From a virus, in IMG/VR virus record IMGVR_UViG_3300030117_001628, positions 1 through 32,475 of that record: DNA of 32,475 nt; one strand, 5' to 3'. The translations under genes and the position numbers were made by a program. The notes beneath the pieces were generated by a model. The model had not been told where the DNA came from and did not search any database. It saw nothing but the letters and a program-made list of their open reading frames with translations. Below are positions 29,134-32,475 of the stretch, piece after piece; the first letter of the stretch is position 1; every line of letters starts with the position of its first letter.

Positions 29134-30895
29134 ATCGTCTTACGACAACATCCAGATGATCACCGGCGGTAAGACCGTCTGCATCTAGGATTGTGACAGA
29201 GGGACTTCCTATAGACCAGTCTTCAGTTTGTCTCAAGAGAACACCATTCATATACACTTGCATATTATCTGATGTTGTTCCTGAATCTGATGGAGCAAAG
29301 GAAGTTTGATTCTCAACAGCAGTCAATCTATCTTCTGCCTGATCAGATACAATATCAACTTGTTCTCCTGCTCTTGCTGCCTGTGTGAGAACAACTGCAG
29401 CACTCGCTGAATAGTCTACAGTATTTCTGAGTCTGACTCCATTCAAAAATACTTTATAATTTTTTGCTGCTGCTAGATTACCTGATAGGGTAAAATCTTT
29501 CTGACCTTGTGTTGCTGTAAAGAATTCTTCTTCTAATGTATGCCCAAAGTATACGACGATAGTAACATCATCTCCGACGTTGACTCCAGATGTGAAGTTT
29601 ACAGTCTGAGGTGCTGATAATTGATAATCATTAGATGCACCTAGTCTTTGTTTTATACCATTTAGAAATACTTGTGTAGAAAATGCTGTTGCCTGTGAAC
29701 CATCATCAAATACATTTGGTGCAGTGAAGGATGTCTGTCCTTGTGTTGCTGTAGTAACACCTGTACTTATAGTAGTACCAGCACCTGACGAAGCACTACC
29801 ACCTGATAGTGTTTTGAATGAGAGCGAACCTGATCCGTCTGTAACAAGTGCTTGATCTTCCGTCCCGTCGGTTGACGGAAAGGTAAATCCTGAGATTGTT
29901 GATATACCTGCAGAGTTTATATTACCAGTAACACCATGATTTGCAATAACTCTACCAGTATGTGTAGAGTCTCCTGCAACAGTTAAGGATGTGCCATTTA
30001 GTAATTGTAAACTATCACTTCTTAGTCTTGCTGTGATGACATTTGAACCTGCTTTCTTGTTAGAAAATTCGAGAAGACCATCTTCAGTTCCATCTGATGC
30101 ATCCTGTATTTTACCTGTTATCTTAGCATATACAATCTTCTGATCTGCATCATTCTCACCTTGGAACTTTATCTGTCCCATATAGTCAGCATCAGCAGCA
30201 GAAGAACTGTTCCTGTATAAGTCAATTATAGGTCCTGCACTACTGTCAGTGCCAGTATCAGTAAGGTATAAGTCACCAGTTCCAGTGATATCTCCTGTAA
30301 ATGTAGAATCGCCGGTAAAATTACCTGAAACTGCAAGGTCACCCGTAACTGTAATACCTGCTGAAGCGGTTTGTAATCGTATATTTGCTCCATGTCTTAA
30401 CGAACAAGCACCGCCATTTTGAAACTGTGCCATTGCAACACCATTTGTGCTATCCCAGAAATTTATGTAATCTCCATTACTTTGTATGCTTAATGAACCA
30501 CCACCAGTTTCTCTTATAATTGAATTGCCATTTGATGTTTGATGAAATATTTCAAGATCATTACTAGCACCAAATAATATTTTTTTATTATCTGCTATAT
30601 GTACATTATTTCCAAAGGTTGAGATACCAGATGAATTTACACTACCTGTTATATTACCATCAAACTGTTGTGCACTAGCAATACCTGCATATGCTATCTT
30701 ATTTCCTATCGTATACTCATCCCATGGATTGAGAGTATGAGTTGTTGTGCCAATACCTGTACTGAATTGGTCTCTTACAATATAAACTTTTCCGTCATAT
30801 GAGTTTACTGCTAACTCACCACGTTCTAATTGTGTGGGTTGTGGAACTTTTCCTGCAACGGAGGAACGTTTGACTTTTATTACTGGATTTGCCAT
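29129..30895 (-). CDS. tail fibre-like protein with three C-terminal beta-repeats
   Basis: A 588-residue protein from ATG 30895; a GTG at 30946 lies upstream of the late promoter start site and is rejected. The N-terminal KVKRSSVAGKVPQPTQLERGELAVN is the typical attachment start of T4-like cyanophage fibre proteins. It is followed by a Ser/Thr/Gly-rich shaft (GSVNSSGISTFGNNVHIADN), a region recurring as ISTFGN/ITG elements. The end holds three repeats of about 60 residues (ATQGQTSFT..., VFLNGIKQR, V..GDDVTIVV; then VFLNGVRLR; then VYMNGVLLR), a beta-module I recognise from many phage fibres. It probably contacts the host surface. Confidence 0.85.
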   Translation of the reverse strand: MANPVIKVKRSSVAGKVPQPTQLERGELAVNSYDGKVYIVRDQFSTGIGTTTHTLNPWDEYTIGNKIAYAGIASAQQFDGNITGSVNSSGISTFGNNVHIADNKKILFGASNDLEIFHQTSNGNSIIRETGGGSLSIQSNGDYINFWDSTNGVAMAQFQNGGACSLRHGANIRLQTASAGITVTGDLAVSGNFTGDSTFTGDITGTGDLYLTDTGTDSSAGPIIDLYRNSSSAADADYMGQIKFQGENDADQKIVYAKITGKIQDASDGTEDGLLEFSNKKAGSNVITARLRSDSLQLLNGTSLTVAGDSTHTGRVIANHGVTGNINSAGISTISGFTFPSTDGTEDQALVTDGSGSLSFKTLSGGSASSGAGTTISTGVTTATQGQTSFTAPNVFDDGSQATAFSTQVFLNGIKQRLGASNDYQLSAPQTVNFTSGVNVGDDVTIVVYFGHTLEEEFFTATQGQKDFTLSGNLAAAKNYKVFLNGVRLRNTVDYSASAAVVLTQAARAGEQVDIVSDQAEDRLTAVENQTSFAPSDSGTTSDNMQVYMNGVLLRQTEDWSIGSPSVTILDADGLTAGDHLDVVVRRS

Positions 30896-30934
30896 TATGT
30901 ACGCTAAAGAGCACTCAGTGTGTAAGGACACACG

Positions 30935-30963
30935 TTGTTGTGCCACTATTTATGTGTTATAAT
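30935..30963 (+). promoter_or_regulatory. plus-strand extended -10 promoter of the P-loop pair
   Basis: TTGTTG (30935 to 30940), 17 bases, then TG-T-TATAAT (-10 at 30958 to 30963). It is about 20 bases before the ATG at 30983, giving a very short leader. Confidence 0.65.
30946..30954 (-). promoter_or_regulatory. late promoter before the tail fibre gene
   Basis: CATAAATAG on the minus strand, 51 bases before the ATG at 30895. It lies within the spacer of the divergent plus-strand promoter, so late and early-type initiation share the same DNA. Confidence 0.72.
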
Positions 30964-30982
30964 TAGTTGTAACTGATATTAT

Positions 30983-31705
30983 ATGATGAAAACTCTTGCC
31001 ATACTAACGGGTCCACAAGGATCAGGCAATCATCTGTGGTCTAAAATATTCTCTTTACATGAAGATGTATTTGGTTGGAAGTCCTTATTAGACAACTACT
31101 GGGAAGCACACAGATATTCCGAACCATTTGCTGCATGTTGGAGAGATCCAGAATTACTATCTCAATTTGACTTTAGTTCACACGATCATTACTTTACTAG
31201 CATCAGTGTGCCACTAGGCATAGAGAGCAAAGGAACCAAGTGGTGTCCTGATATCAAAGAGTTTGGATTGAAGGCACAGAGTTTAGGGATGAAGGTAAAG
31301 ATATGTGTGATAGGTAGAGATCAAACAATACTAGAAAACCAACAGAAAAGAATAAGAGAGGAATCCACTATCAGACATTTTTATGATGCTCTGAAAGGAA
31401 TACAAGAGGCATTTCCATGTCCATCATTTCTAAGTTACGAATTATTATATCTTTATAAACAAGAATATTTGAAATCACTTGATCTTGGTTTCCCTATCGC
31501 TTGGTATGATAAAAGAGTAAATGAGATATTAGAAAGAGATGCTAATGCAAAGTATATCAATTATGTAAAAGAGAATCCATTAGATGATGGTAACAAGACT
31601 GGAGTTCCTTTCTTATGGGATCCAAATCATCCTGATGCAAATAAACCACTAACAAAAGATACTGATCATGCATATGATGAAGGTTCAAACGGGAAGTGCT
31701 GCTAA
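30983..31705 (+). CDS. P-loop/sulfotransferase-like protein, copy 1
   Basis: A 240-residue protein on the plus strand, starting at tandem ATGs (30983 or 30986). The N-terminal GPQGSGNHLWSKIFSLH is a P-loop of the sulfotransferase/kinase type (GxxGSGNHL), with a following W...L..YW. The family is frequent in cyanophages and has been annotated as sulfotransferase-like or hypothetical. The donor (PAPS or ATP) cannot be told. Its C-terminus is longer than copy 2's and ends in a charged, Cys-containing tail (NGKCC). No clear Shine-Dalgarno precedes it. Confidence 0.8.
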   Translation: MMKTLAILTGPQGSGNHLWSKIFSLHEDVFGWKSLLDNYWEAHRYSEPFAACWRDPELLSQFDFSSHDHYFTSISVPLGIESKGTKWCPDIKEFGLKAQSLGMKVKICVIGRDQTILENQQKRIREESTIRHFYDALKGIQEAFPCPSFLSYELLYLYKQEYLKSLDLGFPIAWYDKRVNEILERDANAKYINYVKENPLDDGNKTGVPFLWDPNHPDANKPLTKDTDHAYDEGSNGKCC

Positions 31706-32331
31706 TGAAAAAACTACTAATCGTAACAGGTCCACAAGGATCAGGAAACCATCTTTTTGCACGTTTATTCTCACTCCACGAAAACGTGGTTGGATGGGAA
31801 AGTCTTCATGATAAGTACTGGGTTCCTAGTGATGAAGAACCATTCGCAGAATATTGGGTACACCCAGAAAAGATGACTAAGGAAACATTTGCAGATGGGG
31901 ATTACTTCTGTGCCAATGTCAGTGTACCTTTCTTTTACAATGGTGTAAGACAAACCCCAAAGGTAAAAGAAGTTGCTATGAGAGCATTTGAATTAGGTGT
32001 AATGCCAATCATAGCAGTGATTGTAAGAGATAGAAATATAAACGAACTACAACAAGTAAGAGTTGGTGGTGAGTGTACTATGGATGTTGCTCTTGATTAC
32101 TATAAAGATATGGCAGTGCACTTCATAGATCATGAAGCATTCTTCTTATACAAAGAAAAGTATATTGAATATCTTGGTCGTATGCTAGAATTTCCAGTCA
32201 CAAAAAAAGGCATCGACAACTTTATAAGCGTCGATGCCAATCATAAGTATGTCTTTCCATGCAAAGAGCATTGGTTAGACAAAGAAATCCGAAGAGGTAG
32301 AGAACCCTTTACACAACGGCAAGAGGAGTAG
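31705..32331 (+). CDS. P-loop/sulfotransferase-like protein, copy 2
   Basis: A paralogue of the preceding gene, 208 residues from ATG 31705, one base overlapping its stop (TAATG). A GTG nine bases earlier is unlikely to be the start. It begins MKKLLIVTGPQGSGNHLFAR, and the two proteins align along their length (VRD, YELLYLY/HEAFFLY, Y.KYV). An old tandem duplication is likely. Its 3' end runs 23 bases into the end of the convergent minus-strand gene. Substrate unknown; candidate roles include modifying host surface or phage glycans. Confidence 0.82.
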   Translation: MKKLLIVTGPQGSGNHLFARLFSLHENVVGWESLHDKYWVPSDEEPFAEYWVHPEKMTKETFADGDYFCANVSVPFFYNGVRQTPKVKEVAMRAFELGVMPIIAVIVRDRNINELQQVRVGGECTMDVALDYYKDMAVHFIDHEAFFLYKEKYIEYLGRMLEFPVTKKGIDNFISVDANHKYVFPCKEHWLDKEIRRGREPFTQRQEE

Positions 32332-32475
32332 CAGTATTCTGATTACTGATCTCAAGAAGATCTTCTCTCATTCTTTCTACTAATGCAAGTACATGAGACT
32401 GAAGTGCTTCGCTACCTTCTACAATTTTAGAAAGTGTACGTCCACCTAAGTTTGAGTGGAATCCTTCGTCTTTTG
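32309..32475 (-). CDS. incomplete gene, C-terminus of an unrecognised protein
   Basis: An open frame from the right edge to a TAA at 32309, encoding 54 residues: DEGFHSNLGGRTLSKIVEGS, then helical LQSHVLALVERMREDLLEIS and a loose tail NTATPLAVV. Only the end is visible, and it gives no family. Its stop lies inside the 3' end of the convergent P-loop gene. Minus-strand orientation continues the virion gene direction, so it may be a baseplate or structural gene. Confidence 0.6.
   Translation of the reverse strand, partial: KDEGFHSNLGGRTLSKIVEGSEALQSHVLALVERMREDLLEISNQNTATPLAVV

Noticed and set aside
30896-30946. GTG start extending the tail fibre protein by 17 residues
   Set aside because: The late promoter at 30946 to 30954 would start transcription inside this extension, and the ATG at 30895 begins the typical conserved sequence.
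1-32475. tRNA genes, CRISPR arrays, integrase or insertion sequences
   Set aside because: I saw no cloverleaf, regular spacer-repeat pattern, transposase or terminal inverted repeat while reading both strands.

Overview
The window comes from an AT-rich T4-like contractile-tailed phage of marine picocyanobacteria (a cyanomyovirus infecting Prochlorococcus or Synechococcus). Two facts support this. The virion and replication genes follow the T4 order (13-14-15-16-17-18-19-20-67-21-22-23, then uvsY-uvsW-55-47-46-45). Three high-light-inducible (hli) genes, which are photosynthesis-related cyanobacterial genes, sit in the replication arm. No tRNA, rRNA, insertion sequence, integrase or CRISPR array is visible. 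There is almost no non-coding DNA, and most neighbouring genes overlap by 1 to 29 bases.

Layout. Almost everything is on the minus strand, so the order of transcription is from high to low coordinates. From about 29.1 to 30.9 kb lies a tail-fibre-like protein. From 22.8 to 29.1 kb lie neck proteins gp13 and gp14, tail completion protein gp15, small terminase gp16, a very large Lys-rich cysteine-module protein, then large terminase gp17 (21.1 to 22.8 kb). From 19.9 to 21.15 kb a four-gene accessory cassette sits between gp17 and tail sheath gp18: a separate SPASM-like cysteine protein, a radical SAM protein, a 33-residue membrane peptide and a small zinc-ribbon protein. From 11.3 to 19.9 kb come sheath gp18, tube gp19, portal gp20, acidic core protein gp67, an unrecognised protein, prohead protease gp21, scaffold gp22 and major capsid gp23, closed by a strong intrinsic terminator. 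From 2.1 to 11.2 kb come a tail-tube-fold protein, UvsY, UvsW, an LSm-like protein, late sigma factor gp55, the recombination nuclease gp47/gp46 with a DUF3110-like gene between them, a secreted beta-rich protein, a run of membrane micro-genes and hli genes, and sliding clamp gp45. From 0 to 2.1 kb are a cytidylyltransferase-fold protein, several very small genes, a conserved phage protein and a partial 2OG-Fe(II) oxygenase-like gene. At the right edge (30.98 to 32.33 kb) two tandem P-loop/sulfotransferase-like genes run on the plus strand and meet an incomplete minus-strand gene.

Regulation visible in the sequence. T4-type late promoters (ATAAATA or CTAAATA cores, read by gp55-containing RNA polymerase) lie in the short gaps before the tail fibre gene, gp13, the Lys-rich protein, gp18, gp20, gp67, gp22 and the secreted beta-rich protein. 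Sigma70-like promoters precede gp55, gp45, the hli operon and the plus-strand P-loop pair. So the window encodes both the late sigma factor and its clamp co-activator (gp45), and most of the late genes they would switch on. The most interesting points are the split radical SAM/SPASM cassette, the gp45 promoter built into the hli terminator, the set of membrane micro-proteins, and a possible frameshifted or deeply overlapping gene near 1.0 to 1.4 kb.
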